DNA of 39,680 nt from a virus, in the IMG/VR virus record IMGVR_UViG_3300042898_000380, positions 1 through 39,680 of that record; one strand, 5' to 3'. The position numbers and the translations under genes are program-made. The notes beneath the pieces were generated by a model that saw only the letters and a program-made list of their open reading frames with translations, was not told the origin of the DNA and ran no database searches. This document shows, piece after piece, positions 18,814-24,169 of the stretch (positions within the stretch are counted from its first letter, which is position 1; every line of letters starts with the position of its first letter).

Positions 18814-18835
18814 CCTGCTGTTGCCCTGCTGTTGC
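18814..18835. repeat. Tandem 11-bp repeat CCTGCTGTTGC x2
   Basis: Two perfect head-to-tail copies, 18814-18824 and 18825-18835, inside a very C-rich run (18800-18815). This is either a slippage product or a binding site; no further inference is possible. Confidence 0.5.
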
Positions 18836-18936
18836 GCGGTCTGCTTGGGTAAACCTGCGGGGGCTGGCTGTACCTACGGCGCCCCCTGAGATTTAACAAT
18901 CACAATCCTGACCAGCTCTGCGACCCGTGAAGCAGT

Positions 18937-18981
18937 TACTCATCAGTAACCTACTCATCGGTAACTTACTCGCCAGTAACT
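18937..18981. repeat. Three tandem 15-bp repeats with internal dyads (iteron-like)
   Basis: Consensus TACTCATCAGTAACY is repeated at 18937-18951, 18952-18966 and 18967-18981, with two to four differences among copies. The first forms GTTAC-TCATCA-GTAAC, a dyad with the preceding base. Tandem repeats of this type act as replication-initiator iterons or clustered operator sites. They lie about 155 bp upstream of the first plus-strand gene. Confidence 0.7.
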
Positions 18982-19066
18982 TAAACCCTGTAATCGAACA
19001 CCTGTTCGTGTGACGTGATTCACAAAAATAATTGAAGAAACTTGCCAAATGGACTTGCGCTATACC

Positions 19067-19080
19067 GTACAGTCCTGTAC
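19067..19080. promoter_or_regulatory. Palindromic operator candidate GTACAG-TC-CTGTAC
   Basis: A perfect 6-bp inverted repeat with a 2-base centre lies 57 bp upstream of the first plus-strand start codon (19137). A TTGCGC at 19055-19060 with TACTTT at 19078-19083 is a weak promoter match at 17-bp spacing and would overlap the palindrome. A repressor or activator, such as the phage WhiB partner or a host factor, could act here. The dyad is visible; the promoter is tentative. Confidence 0.5.
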
Positions 19081-19136
19081 TTTGCTCCTATCAGCTTGAA
19101 ATGGTCGAGCTGAACGAACCGCAAAGGGGCAATACA

Positions 19137-19343
19137 ATGACACGCAAAGACTATGAAATCATCGCAAGTGTACTCAGCAACTCCGACGAAGTAATCGACC
19201 AAGACGCGATTGACGCACTTGCTGAAATGTTCGCCGATAAGTTGGAGCGATACAATCCGAACTTCAAGCGCGACATCTTTATCATCAAGGCAACCAACAC
19301 AACACAACGACGCCAAGAGTTCTTGGAGCTCTTGAATAAATAG
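19137..19343 (+). CDS. Conserved small actinophage protein (MTRKDYxxIA type), 68 aa
   Basis: A longer frame opens at TTG 19032, but ATG 19137 has AAAGGGG upstream and the N-terminus MTRKDYEIIASVLSNSDE matches small proteins common in actinobacterial phages, so I start there. The product is helical, ending FKRDIFIIKATNTTQRRQEF. Function unknown. The G of its stop codon is also the first base of hammerhead ribozyme 1, so transcription proceeds directly from gene into ribozyme. Confidence 0.85.
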   Translation: MTRKDYEIIASVLSNSDEVIDQDAIDALAEMFADKLERYNPNFKRDIFIIKATNTTQRRQEFLELLNK

Positions 19344-19392
19344 TCCGAAACGCCTTCGGGCGTCTGACCGTCACGCGGTCACTGATGAGGAC
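19343..19392 (+). ncRNA. Type II hammerhead ribozyme 1
   Basis: The order is stem II strand GTCC (19343-19346), core GAAA (19347-19350), stem III CGCC-TTCG-GGCG (19351-19362) with a stable UUCG loop, cleavage triplet GTC ending at 19364, stem I TGACCG-TCACG-CGGTCA (19365-19381), core CTGATGA (19382-19388) and stem II strand GGAC (19389-19392). All strictly required core nucleotides (CUGAUGA and GAAA) are present and every stem is perfectly paired. Stem II is the open helix, which defines type II. Predicted self-cleavage is 3' of C19364, upstream of the gene at 19416. Confidence 0.95.
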
Positions 19393-19415
19393 AACTACTA
19401 CCGAAAGGCAAGAAA

Positions 19416-19742
19416 ATGACAGTATACGTTGCAGATGGACACGGCAACTGGTTCGAGGTCGTAGAAGGCGAGACTGACCGCCTTTACATCGTAGACACTG
19501 ACGACCTGAACGACGAGCAGAAGGCAGAACTGAAGGACGCAATCGAGAACGACGGAGCAGAGGACACAATCAAGGAATTAGGTCGCTCAGTTGATTTTCT
19601 TAATCAGTACAATGAAGGCGCACAAGGCGCCGTGCAATGGTTGGAAGAGGTCTACGGGGACGGGATTCACGAAACCGACGCGTACAAGGAATACGTCGGC
19701 GATTGTGAGTGCCACACTGACGAAGATGAGGATGAGGAATAA
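19416..19742 (+). CDS. Acidic hypothetical protein, 108 aa, in a ribozyme-bracketed transcript
   Basis: Starts at ATG 19416 after ACCGAAAGGCAAGAAA, the SD-like pattern seen at many genes of this operon. The product begins MTVYVADGHGNWFEVVEGET and has a very acidic end (HTDEDEDEE), with a CECH motif just before it. Acidic proteins of this size can act as DNA mimics or inhibitors of host DNA-binding proteins, but no family is recognised, so that is only a possibility. It lies between hammerhead ribozymes 1 and 2. Confidence 0.78.
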   Translation: MTVYVADGHGNWFEVVEGETDRLYIVDTDDLNDEQKAELKDAIENDGAEDTIKELGRSVDFLNQYNEGAQGAVQWLEEVYGDGIHETDAYKEYVGDCECHTDEDEDEE

Positions 19743-19894
19743 TGATTACTTACAAGGGCTTCACAATCCAAGAGCGCGTTACCTTTGACGGTGTGAAGGT
19801 GTACGACGCTCTGAGGAGTAAGAACCACGCCATAGCTAGCCTCCAATCGTTAGCTGAAATCGTGGCTAGAATTGACGCAGAAGCTAGCGAATAA
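19742..19894 (+). CDS. Hypothetical protein, 50 aa, in a ribozyme-bracketed transcript
   Basis: ATG 19742 shares a base with the preceding stop (TAATG), indicating translational coupling. The product MITYKGFTIQERVTFDGVKV, followed by a helix (ASLQSLAEIVARIDAEASE), is short with a beta-then-helix pattern. Its stop codon is adjacent to hammerhead ribozyme 2. Function unknown. Confidence 0.75.
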   Translation: MITYKGFTIQERVTFDGVKVYDALRSKNHAIASLQSLAEIVARIDAEASE

Positions 19895-19944
19895 GACCGA
19901 AACGCCGAGAGGCGTCCAGTCGTAAGGCGACTGCTGATGAGGTC
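19895..19944 (+). ncRNA. Type II hammerhead ribozyme 2
   Basis: The elements are GACC (19895-19898), GAAA (19899-19902), stem III CGCC-GAGA-GGCG (19903-19914) with a GNRA loop, cleavage triplet GTC ending at 19916, stem I CAGTCG-TAAGG-CGACTG (19917-19933), CTGATGA (19934-19940) and GGTC (19941-19944). Compared with ribozyme 1, stem II (GACC/GGTC versus GTCC/GGAC) and stem I differ by compensatory changes that keep pairing, which is strong evidence of selection on structure. It begins directly after the stop codon of the 50-residue gene. Confidence 0.95.
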
Positions 19945-19983
19945 AAATTTTGATCGATTTTGCTATGAGAGAGAGGGCGAAAG

Positions 19984-20127
19984 ATGAGTTACACAATCGA
20001 GGCAACGGGGCTAGACGGCTGGATGTCGTTTCGCTATCAGTACAAGGTGGACGCGTCCGACTTCTTCGGTTACGCTGAAACGAGAGAAGAAGCCGAAGCG
20101 ATAATCGAGAAGGCGAGCAAGAAGTGA
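19984..20127 (+). CDS. Hypothetical protein, 47 aa
   Basis: ATG 19984 follows AGAGAGGGCGAAAG. The product starts MSYTIEATGLDGWMSFRYQY and ends in an acidic-basic helix (AETREEAEAIIEKASKK). It resembles the preceding 50-residue protein in strand-then-helix layout. It ends with GTGA coupling to the next gene. Confidence 0.72.
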   Translation: MSYTIEATGLDGWMSFRYQYKVDASDFFGYAETREEAEAIIEKASKK

Positions 20128-20225
20128 AAGAGTGCGGACTATACGAGTGTTACGAGCAGGTAGTTGAGGGTTCAATGTTTTGCCAGTACCATAGACCAAC
20201 CAAACCAATGAAGGAAGGCGAGTAA
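20124..20225 (+). CDS. Mini zinc-finger-like protein, 33 aa
   Basis: A GTG start at 20124 overlaps the upstream stop by 4 bases (GTGA). The sequence has Cys-x4-Cys then Cys-x2-His (CGLYEC and FCQYH), a spacing typical of small phage zinc-binding modules. Ends in KEGE, whose codons provide the ribosome binding site for the next gene. Confidence 0.62.
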   Translation: MKECGLYECYEQVVEGSMFCQYHRPTKPMKEGE

Positions 20226-20226
20226 A

Positions 20227-20571
20227 ATGGATACAGATACAAGAACAGACAACAGAACTGAGGGAGCTTTGGCGTGGGCGAGTGAGAACGCGCCGACCTA
20301 CTGCGAGGCAGTGGAAACGCTTTACTCTTGGGCGAGTAACTTTGAGGACTACGCCCCATTTCGTAAGTTCCTAGACCTTATCGGTTACGCAGATACCGCC
20401 TACGGTGACGACTCCATAATCTTTGGCGACTGGAAGCGACCTGCCTCATCACTTGGATACGTTGAGCTTGGCTATCTTGCAGACGCTTTGGGTGAGTACG
20501 CTAACCGACCACTGGACGTGGACAAGTGGGTTATGGAATTACTAGAGATTGAAAGCGAGAACGGACGATGA
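20227..20571 (+). CDS. Hypothetical protein, 114 aa
   Basis: ATG 20227 follows GGAAGGCGAGTAAA. The product is helical and acidic (ALAWASENAPTYCEAVETLY, FRKFLDLIGYADT) with no recognised domain. It overlaps the next gene by 4 bases (ATGA). Confidence 0.78.
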   Translation: MDTDTRTDNRTEGALAWASENAPTYCEAVETLYSWASNFEDYAPFRKFLDLIGYADTAYGDDSIIFGDWKRPASSLGYVELGYLADALGEYANRPLDVDKWVMELLEIESENGR

Positions 20572-20708
20572 AACTAACCAAGCGAGGCAAGAGAGTGAGG
20601 GCAATTTTGATCTTGGCAGGGGTGGCACTGGTCTATTGGGTGAGCGGGCAAGTATGGTGGACACCTGAAGGATATTGTTTTGGTGAAATGCTGGAGTGTT
20701 TTAAGTAA
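20568..20708 (+). CDS. Small single-pass membrane protein, 46 aa
   Basis: A basic N-terminus (MKLTKRGKRVR) precedes one hydrophobic helix (AILILAGVALVYWVSG, about residues 12-27) and a short Cys-containing end. Topology is likely N-in. It could act on the host membrane during takeover; no family is recognised. ATGA overlap with the previous gene. Confidence 0.7.
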   Translation: MKLTKRGKRVRAILILAGVALVYWVSGQVWWTPEGYCFGEMLECFK

Positions 20709-20828
20709 TAGCGGTATAGTCAGGTAGTGGTACGCCACCCGCGCTTACTCTCTCCTCTCGGTAGGGGGAGAGGGTGAGTGCGAGAGGTAGATCACCTCAC
20801 GAATAAGAGAGAGTAAGAGGGCAAAGAA
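20709..20828 (+). promoter_or_regulatory. Structured 5' leader with possible promoter
   Basis: This 120-base gap has GTGG-TACG-CCAC (about 20732-20743), a long interrupted stem joining CGC..ACTC..TCTCC to GGAGA..GAGT..GCG (about 20744-20780) and GAGGT-AGATC-ACCTC (about 20784-20798), followed by a ribosome binding region. A TATAGT at 20715-20720 is a good -10 box, but no -35 is evident. It could be a second promoter and leader for the distal small genes, or an RNA regulatory element. Confidence 0.45.
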
Positions 20829-21044
20829 ATGGCAGTGGACGTAGTATTTTGGTACGCAGAAGAGATAGTAAATAAAGCGTGGTTCACCGCAGAAAATAAA
20901 CAAGAGGGAGAAGAGTTGTTAAGGCAACTTAATGAGGGAGAGATTTCTATTGAAGATCTACCTAACTTCTATTCCAAGAGCAAAAATTATGAAGTAACAA
21001 TAGACACCCCTGAGTTCTATCCAGTAAAGGAAGAAGGCAAGTAA
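20829..21044 (+). CDS. Hypothetical protein, 71 aa
   Basis: ATG 20829 after AGAGGGCAAAGAA. The product is acidic (MAVDVVFWYAEEIVNKAWF, then QEGEELLRQLNEGEISIEDL), with a helix-loop-helix look. It ends KEEGK, whose codons form the SD-like element for the next gene, whose ATG directly follows the stop. Confidence 0.75.
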   Translation: MAVDVVFWYAEEIVNKAWFTAENKQEGEELLRQLNEGEISIEDLPNFYSKSKNYEVTIDTPEFYPVKEEGK

Positions 21045-21317
21045 ATGAATTATGAACCACCTATTGACGACCCTATTGCTACGGGCGCAGTAATCACGGG
21101 GCTAAGTGAGCACTATGGCTACCAGTGTGAGATGTGCGGTAGCGACTGGATACGTTATGAACACTTAGATTATAAAGAGTGCGACCAACTTAATTGCGAA
21201 GACCCTTGCAAGGAAAGATGTTGCAATGAGGAAGGGTGTGCTGGCGTTGCAATTTATATTGACCCTGATAATGTAAATGAAAGCTACGACACAATGGAGG
21301 AGATGTACGGTGAGTGA
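21045..21317 (+). CDS. Cys-rich zinc-ribbon-like protein, 90 aa
   Basis: The product has about ten Cys, including CEMCGSDW and a dense run CEDPCKERCCNEEGC, typical of metal-binding folds; the first pair resembles a zinc ribbon. It is acidic. No family is assigned. A short regulator or a host RNA polymerase-binding factor is conceivable, but this is speculation from composition. Confidence 0.75.
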   Translation: MNYEPPIDDPIATGAVITGLSEHYGYQCEMCGSDWIRYEHLDYKECDQLNCEDPCKERCCNEEGCAGVAIYIDPDNVNESYDTMEEMYGE

Positions 21318-21489
21318 ACCAACTAAAGAATACTGGGAGGCGAAAGCGCAACTATGCGAGACGGTGGCTATGGATCAGCTAATGCAAGCCGATAGCGCTG
21401 GCGCTATGCGTAACCTAGAGCGTATGGTATATGCACTATCAAAAGTGGAGGGCTTTAATAATGAAAGAGAGGGCGAGAACAATGGATAA
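21310..21489 (+). CDS. Small helical protein, 59 aa
   Basis: The frame opens at 21277, but GTG 21310 has GGAGGAGATG upstream and gives the 8-base overlap (GTGAGTGA) that recurs in this genome. The protein is helical: KEYWEAKAQLCETVAMDQLM, then MRNLERMVYALSK. No family recognised. Confidence 0.68.
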   Translation: MSEPTKEYWEAKAQLCETVAMDQLMQADSAGAMRNLERMVYALSKVEGFNNEREGENNG

Positions 21490-21619
21490 AGTAATGAGCT
21501 GGAGTGAGCTGGCAGAACTAACTCACGTCACACAGGTAGAACACTTTAACTTCTGTATGTGTGAGGATAACAACGGGCAAGAGAACCCTTATAGCGACTG
21601 TCCAAAGGAGGGCAAGTAA
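21482..21619 (+). CDS. Hypothetical protein, 45 aa, Cys-containing
   Basis: ATG 21482, preceded by GAGAGGGCGAGAACA, overlaps the previous stop by 8 bases (ATGGATAA). A longer frame from 21431 lacks such a site. The product contains FCMCEDNNGQENPYSDC, a possible metal site, and ends PKEGK. Confidence 0.65.
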   Translation: MDKVMSWSELAELTHVTQVEHFNFCMCEDNNGQENPYSDCPKEGK

Positions 21620-21870
21620 TGAGTGAAGTAATAGCCTTTCACCCCAAAGTATCACCCCTATTCACCTTCTATGAGGTGGTAGAGAGCGAGGGCGGGGCGG
21701 TATGGGGCGGTAACGACCCGATAGAAGCAGTCCAGTGGCTACGCCGTAGCCCTATCAACTCACGCTTATTGGTATCAGGGTGGGACTCAGAGGACGAGGA
21801 AGCTATGCTGGTAGGACAACCTTTAGACATAACCAAGATAGTATTCGCTACGCTGGCAGGTGTCCTATGA
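21619..21870 (+). CDS. Hypothetical protein, 83 aa
   Basis: TAATG coupling to the previous gene. The product begins MSEVIAFHPKVSPLFTFYEV, with a central segment PIEAVQWLRRSP like a small alpha/beta fold that often appears in phage early genes. No family recognised. Confidence 0.72.
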   Translation: MSEVIAFHPKVSPLFTFYEVVESEGGAVWGGNDPIEAVQWLRRSPINSRLLVSGWDSEDEEAMLVGQPLDITKIVFATLAGVL

Positions 21871-21941
21871 TACTGGGGATAATCGTAGTAATGGTACTCT
21901 TCTACGTAGTCCTAGTAGTGGGAGATAAACTTAATGACTGA
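21867..21941 (+). CDS. Membrane micropeptide, 24 aa
   Basis: ATG 21867 overlaps the previous stop by 4 bases (ATGA) and the stop overlaps the next start by 8. Nearly the whole product is one hydrophobic helix (MILGIIVVMVLFYVVLVVGD). Coupling on both sides makes a real micropeptide plausible; it may equally serve only to couple translation. Confidence 0.5.
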   Translation: MILGIIVVMVLFYVVLVVGDKLND

Positions 21942-22239
21942 TGAGCAGGAGAGCAAGACGGTGAGTGGCAAGCAAGCTATCTCATACCGTAACTACAGAC
22001 GAGCGAGAGATCGCGCACTGGTGAGGCTAACACACGCTTACCCCGACACGTACAGGCAACTGTTAGCAGAGGAGAAAGCCTTTGATGAAGTCAATGGTAA
22101 GAAGTGGGTTGGCATTACTGGTAGTACTAACCTTGTTGTGGGTATTCACACCCGCGCCAACCGTGCGGTTGGAATTATCGGAGCACAGGCCACTGATACC
22201 AGTGGTAAAGACGAAAGCTACAATGGAGGAGAAGCGTGA
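21934..22239 (+). CDS. Conserved actinophage-type protein (NYRRARDRALVRL), 101 aa
   Basis: The basic helical first half (SYRNYRRARDRALVRLTHAY, then PDTYRQLLAEEK) resembles short proteins frequent in actinobacterial phages, possibly nucleic-acid binding. The second half contains WVGITGSTNLVVGIHTRAN. The last 155 bases are shared out of frame with the signal-peptide region of the lytic transglycosylase gene. Start ATGACTGA gives an 8-base overlap with the micropeptide. Confidence 0.75.
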   Translation: MTDEQESKTVSGKQAISYRNYRRARDRALVRLTHAYPDTYRQLLAEEKAFDEVNGKKWVGITGSTNLVVGIHTRANRAVGIIGAQATDTSGKDESYNGGEA

Positions 22240-22513
22240 AAACATACGTGTATCGAAGCGTTACGCTTACATCCTATACAAGTGGGGAAAGCGAGAGCAA
22301 GCCTGCCTCGTCGCCCTTTGGACCCGTGAGAGCAGGTTTGACCACTACGCAAAGAACCAACAAGGTTCATCAGCTTTCGGAATTGCTCAACTACTTAGAG
22401 AAACAAGTAGAGACCCTAGAGAACAAATCCTTAAAGGCCTTATCTATATTTCTCACAGACACGACACACCTTGTCGAGCCAAGCGTTTCCACGATAGACG
22501 AAACTGGTATTGA
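22085..22513 (+). CDS. Secreted/membrane-anchored lytic transglycosylase-like endolysin
   Basis: ATG 22085 (GAGGAG ten bases upstream) gives 142 residues with a basic start and a hydrophobic helix (about 7-22), a signal peptide or signal anchor. The soluble domain follows SLT/goose-lysozyme logic: LWTRESRFDHYAKN with catalytic Glu82, SAFGIAQLLRETS (96-108), then PREQILKGLIYISHRH and the end CRAKRFHDRRNWY. It would cleave the glycan strands of peptidoglycan. It lies far from the late lysis cassette, in the plus-strand operon, and overlaps its upstream gene by 155 bases out of frame. A second frame at 22236-22526 on the same strand is a shadow. Confidence 0.85.
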   Translation: MKSMVRSGLALLVVLTLLWVFTPAPTVRLELSEHRPLIPVVKTKATMEEKRENIRVSKRYAYILYKWGKREQACLVALWTRESRFDHYAKNQQGSSAFGIAQLLRETSRDPREQILKGLIYISHRHDTPCRAKRFHDRRNWY

Positions 22514-22549
22514 GGTGCTAAACTAATCTTGCACCTCTCCATTCGGTCC

Positions 22550-22598
22550 AGTAAGGCCACACTGTTACTTGCCTTCCAGTGTGGCTTTACTTTTTGTT
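22550..22598 (+). terminator. Rho-independent terminator of the small-gene operon
   Basis: AGTAAGGCCACACTG (22550-22564) pairs over 15 bp with CAGTGTGGCTTTACT (22577-22591), with one G-U, followed by TTTTTG. An extra 7-bp hairpin (GAGGTGC 22512-22518 with GCACCTC 22531-22537) precedes it. Its T tract lies over the 3' end of the convergent FmdB-like gene. Confidence 0.93.
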
Positions 22599-22766
22599 AT
22601 CGGTAGAGTAGAAGCCAGGTGCGTTAAAGGTAATAACGGGAGCTGACCACTTGCGGATGAAAGCAGTATCGCAGTTGTCGCATATATAAGTATCTTCAGA
22701 ATCCGTCATCTTGCGCTCAATGATGCGAACGTCACCGCAACCTGGGCATTCGTATTCATATGTCAT
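22587..22766 (-). CDS. FmdB-like zinc-ribbon protein
   Basis: The 59-residue product has MTYEYECPGCGDVR, a second CDNCD pair and the ending APGFYSTDN, which is characteristic of FmdB-family regulatory zinc ribbons common in actinobacteria. Two Cys pairs bind one zinc. It likely came from a host and may affect transcription or translation; the family's exact role is unclear. Start overlaps the previous stop by 4 bases (ATGA). It is the last gene of the replication operon. Confidence 0.88.
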   Translation of the reverse strand: MTYEYECPGCGDVRIIERKMTDSEDTYICDNCDTAFIRKWSAPVITFNAPGFYSTDNKK

Positions 22767-23146
22767 AGTCTTATTGCATCCTCTAGTAGTAGGTAGCCAA
22801 CTAACTTTGGTACTTTAGCACGGTTCTCAAACTCAGTACTAGTTGGCATTAGGTGAGTAACCCACTCTGGTTCTGGTATCTCAGTTAGATCAAAAGAATA
22901 GATACCTTGTGGCGTAGAGTTGATGTAGAAAGGGAGCAGGTTGCGTGCTATTGCTTGTTCAATGAGAGCGCGATACTTTACCTGCTCAATAAGCAAGTCA
23001 ATGTAATGAGTGTGACGGCACTTGAGTTCTATAAAGTGACCAGCCTTCTCACTGATGCAGTCAAAAGAGTCATACGTACCTTCACTTCTAACTAAGTCTG
23101 GATACATCTCAGACTTTAAGTAAGTAAATAACTCTTGCTCGTTCAT
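22763..23146 (-). CDS. Putative small PD-(D/E)XK-like nuclease, 127 aa
   Basis: The sequence YDSFDCISEKAGHFIELKCR has D...ExK spacing like a PD-(D/E)XK nuclease core, with helices around it (YIDLLIEQVKYRALIEQAIA) that resemble helper segments. This is a weak, visual assignment. It is coupled to the sigma-like gene by a 4-base overlap (ATGA). Confidence 0.6.
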   Translation of the reverse strand: MNEQELFTYLKSEMYPDLVRSEGTYDSFDCISEKAGHFIELKCRHTHYIDLLIEQVKYRALIEQAIARNLLPFYINSTPQGIYSFDLTEIPEPEWVTHLMPTSTEFENRAKVPKLVGYLLLEDAIRL

Positions 23147-23775
23147 CTAAAGGGCGAGTTCCCGCCAAGCTGATCTATGAGGTGGCGCAAAGCAGTGGTG
23201 CATCTACGATCAGCAGTAGAGATAGCACACTCTAGCACTTGTGCTATCTGCGCGAGCTTAAAGTTCTCGTGGTAACGCATACGCAAAATGTTTTGATCTT
23301 CTATCTCTAATTTAAGATAACACTTCTTTATGTCGAGCAGGGTAGCAAGTAAGTTGCCGCCTTCTGCGGGAGATGATGAGCCACGTGGTTGCCCATCTTT
23401 AAGCATCTCTTGTGCTTGCTCTAAAACTGTACCGTCAATGACTGATGCAATTACAAAGGGTAGAAGTTGAGCAATAGTAGCGCTCTCGTAATAGGCTTCA
23501 TCTGCTACCTGATAGCCAGACTTAATAGCCTTCTCTTTGCGTGCGTATCGCTCTGCTACACGCCTCATCTGCCACGCTATACGCTGCTCATTGTGCTTAC
23601 GTTGAGCAGTATCAGGCTCAGCTAACTGGTCGTTGATGTAATCAACACGAGTAGTAGCCCAGTGGAAACACTCTTGCTTTATATCTTCTAGTTCAACCCA
23701 GTTATGAAACCGACGATGAATAGTACGAGCAACACTAGGTACTAGATCAAAGAGAATTGGGTTGAGTTCACTCAT
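23143..23775 (-). CDS. RNA polymerase sigma-factor-like protein
   Basis: The N-terminal helices contain NWVELEDIKQECFHWATTRV, similar to sigma region 2, and the end has NFKLAQIAQVLECAISTADR, then RRCTTALRHL, a region-4 HTH. I start at ATG 23775 because ATGAGTGA gives the 8-base overlap typical here; ATG 23790 is possible. Phage sigma-like factors redirect host polymerase to late or middle genes. Together with the WhiB protein this suggests a transcriptional switch. Confidence 0.78.
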   Translation of the reverse strand: MSELNPILFDLVPSVARTIHRRFHNWVELEDIKQECFHWATTRVDYINDQLAEPDTAQRKHNEQRIAWQMRRVAERYARKEKAIKSGYQVADEAYYESATIAQLLPFVIASVIDGTVLEQAQEMLKDGQPRGSSSPAEGGNLLATLLDIKKCYLKLEIEDQNILRMRYHENFKLAQIAQVLECAISTADRRCTTALRHLIDQLGGNSPFR

Positions 23776-24169
23776 TGGGCCACGTTTCATCTAGCACCAT
23801 CATTGCAATAGCAGAGTAATTCAGTAGGTCAATGAAACTATCACGCAAAGATTCGTTACTAGGATTAACGCCGCTATCTAACAAGTTGTTGATGCGTGCT
23901 ACCTTGTCCCACATACGTACACGCAGACCATTAAGTGGTCCACCTGGACTAAGGCTAATGTTCTTAGGACCGTAGTCGTGGTGTTTCTTAATGAGTAAGT
24001 TGCCTGCTGAGTCCAAGATACGCCAGACATCTGTAATAAACTTATCATCTATCTTGTTGGTGTTGGTCTGATTAACACTTGTTCGCTCTGGTAATTGGCT
24101 TCTAAGATCTGAAAGCCCATATGCTGCAAAGTCTGTAACATTACGATCCACTCGTCTTTCGTCATTCAC
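23768..24169 (-). CDS. Nmad1/DUF1599-like MazG-fold protein
   Basis: The core LLIKKHHDYGPKN, then RMWDKVARINNLL, then LRDSFIDLLNYSAIAMM matches the pattern of DUF1599 (nucleotide modification associated domain 1), an all-alpha MazG-like fold. The longer frame starts at TTG 24184, but GTG 24169 has a perfect GGAGG eight bases upstream, so 133 residues. It is likely a nucleotide pyrophosphatase or a binder of modified nucleotides. No DNA modification enzyme is recognised in this genome. Confidence 0.85.
   Translation of the reverse strand: MNDERRVDRNVTDFAAYGLSDLRSQLPERTSVNQTNTNKIDDKFITDVWRILDSAGNLLIKKHHDYGPKNISLSPGGPLNGLRVRMWDKVARINNLLDSGVNPSNESLRDSFIDLLNYSAIAMMVLDETWPNE

Larger units (their letters stand above)
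18345..19136. other. Non-coding divergent regulatory hub (about 790 bp)
   Basis: No convincing gene lies here; a 66-residue minus-strand frame at 18699-18899 has a low-complexity Arg/Pro-rich product and no homologous look. The stretch separates the late operon (minus) from the small-gene operon (plus) and holds hairpins, direct repeats, an AT-rich tract (18642-18660), tandem 15-bp repeats and a dyad near the first plus-strand gene. Promoters in both directions, a packaging site and possibly a replication origin are expected here by position. Confidence 0.8.

Noticed and set aside
18699-18899. Minus-strand frame of 66 residues in the regulatory hub
   Set aside because: Arg/Pro-rich product without an SD sequence, opposite repeats and C-runs; treated as non-coding.
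18937-18952. CTGATGAG on the minus strand inside the 15-bp repeats, resembling a hammerhead core
   Set aside because: No GAAA or NUH triplet and no stem III can be placed nearby; it arises from the repeat itself.
21934-21950. CTGATGAG at the start of gene 21934, hammerhead-like
   Set aside because: No GAAA-stem III-GUC module lies within 100 bases in the right order.
22360-22385. CTGATGA with GAAA on the minus strand
   Set aside because: The GAAA is directly adjacent to the core with no room for stems; it lies inside the lytic transglycosylase gene.
22236-22526. Plus-strand frame of 96 residues over the lytic transglycosylase
   Set aside because: The overlapping SLT frame has a recognisable catalytic domain; this one has Ser/Thr-rich low-information sequence and no family look.
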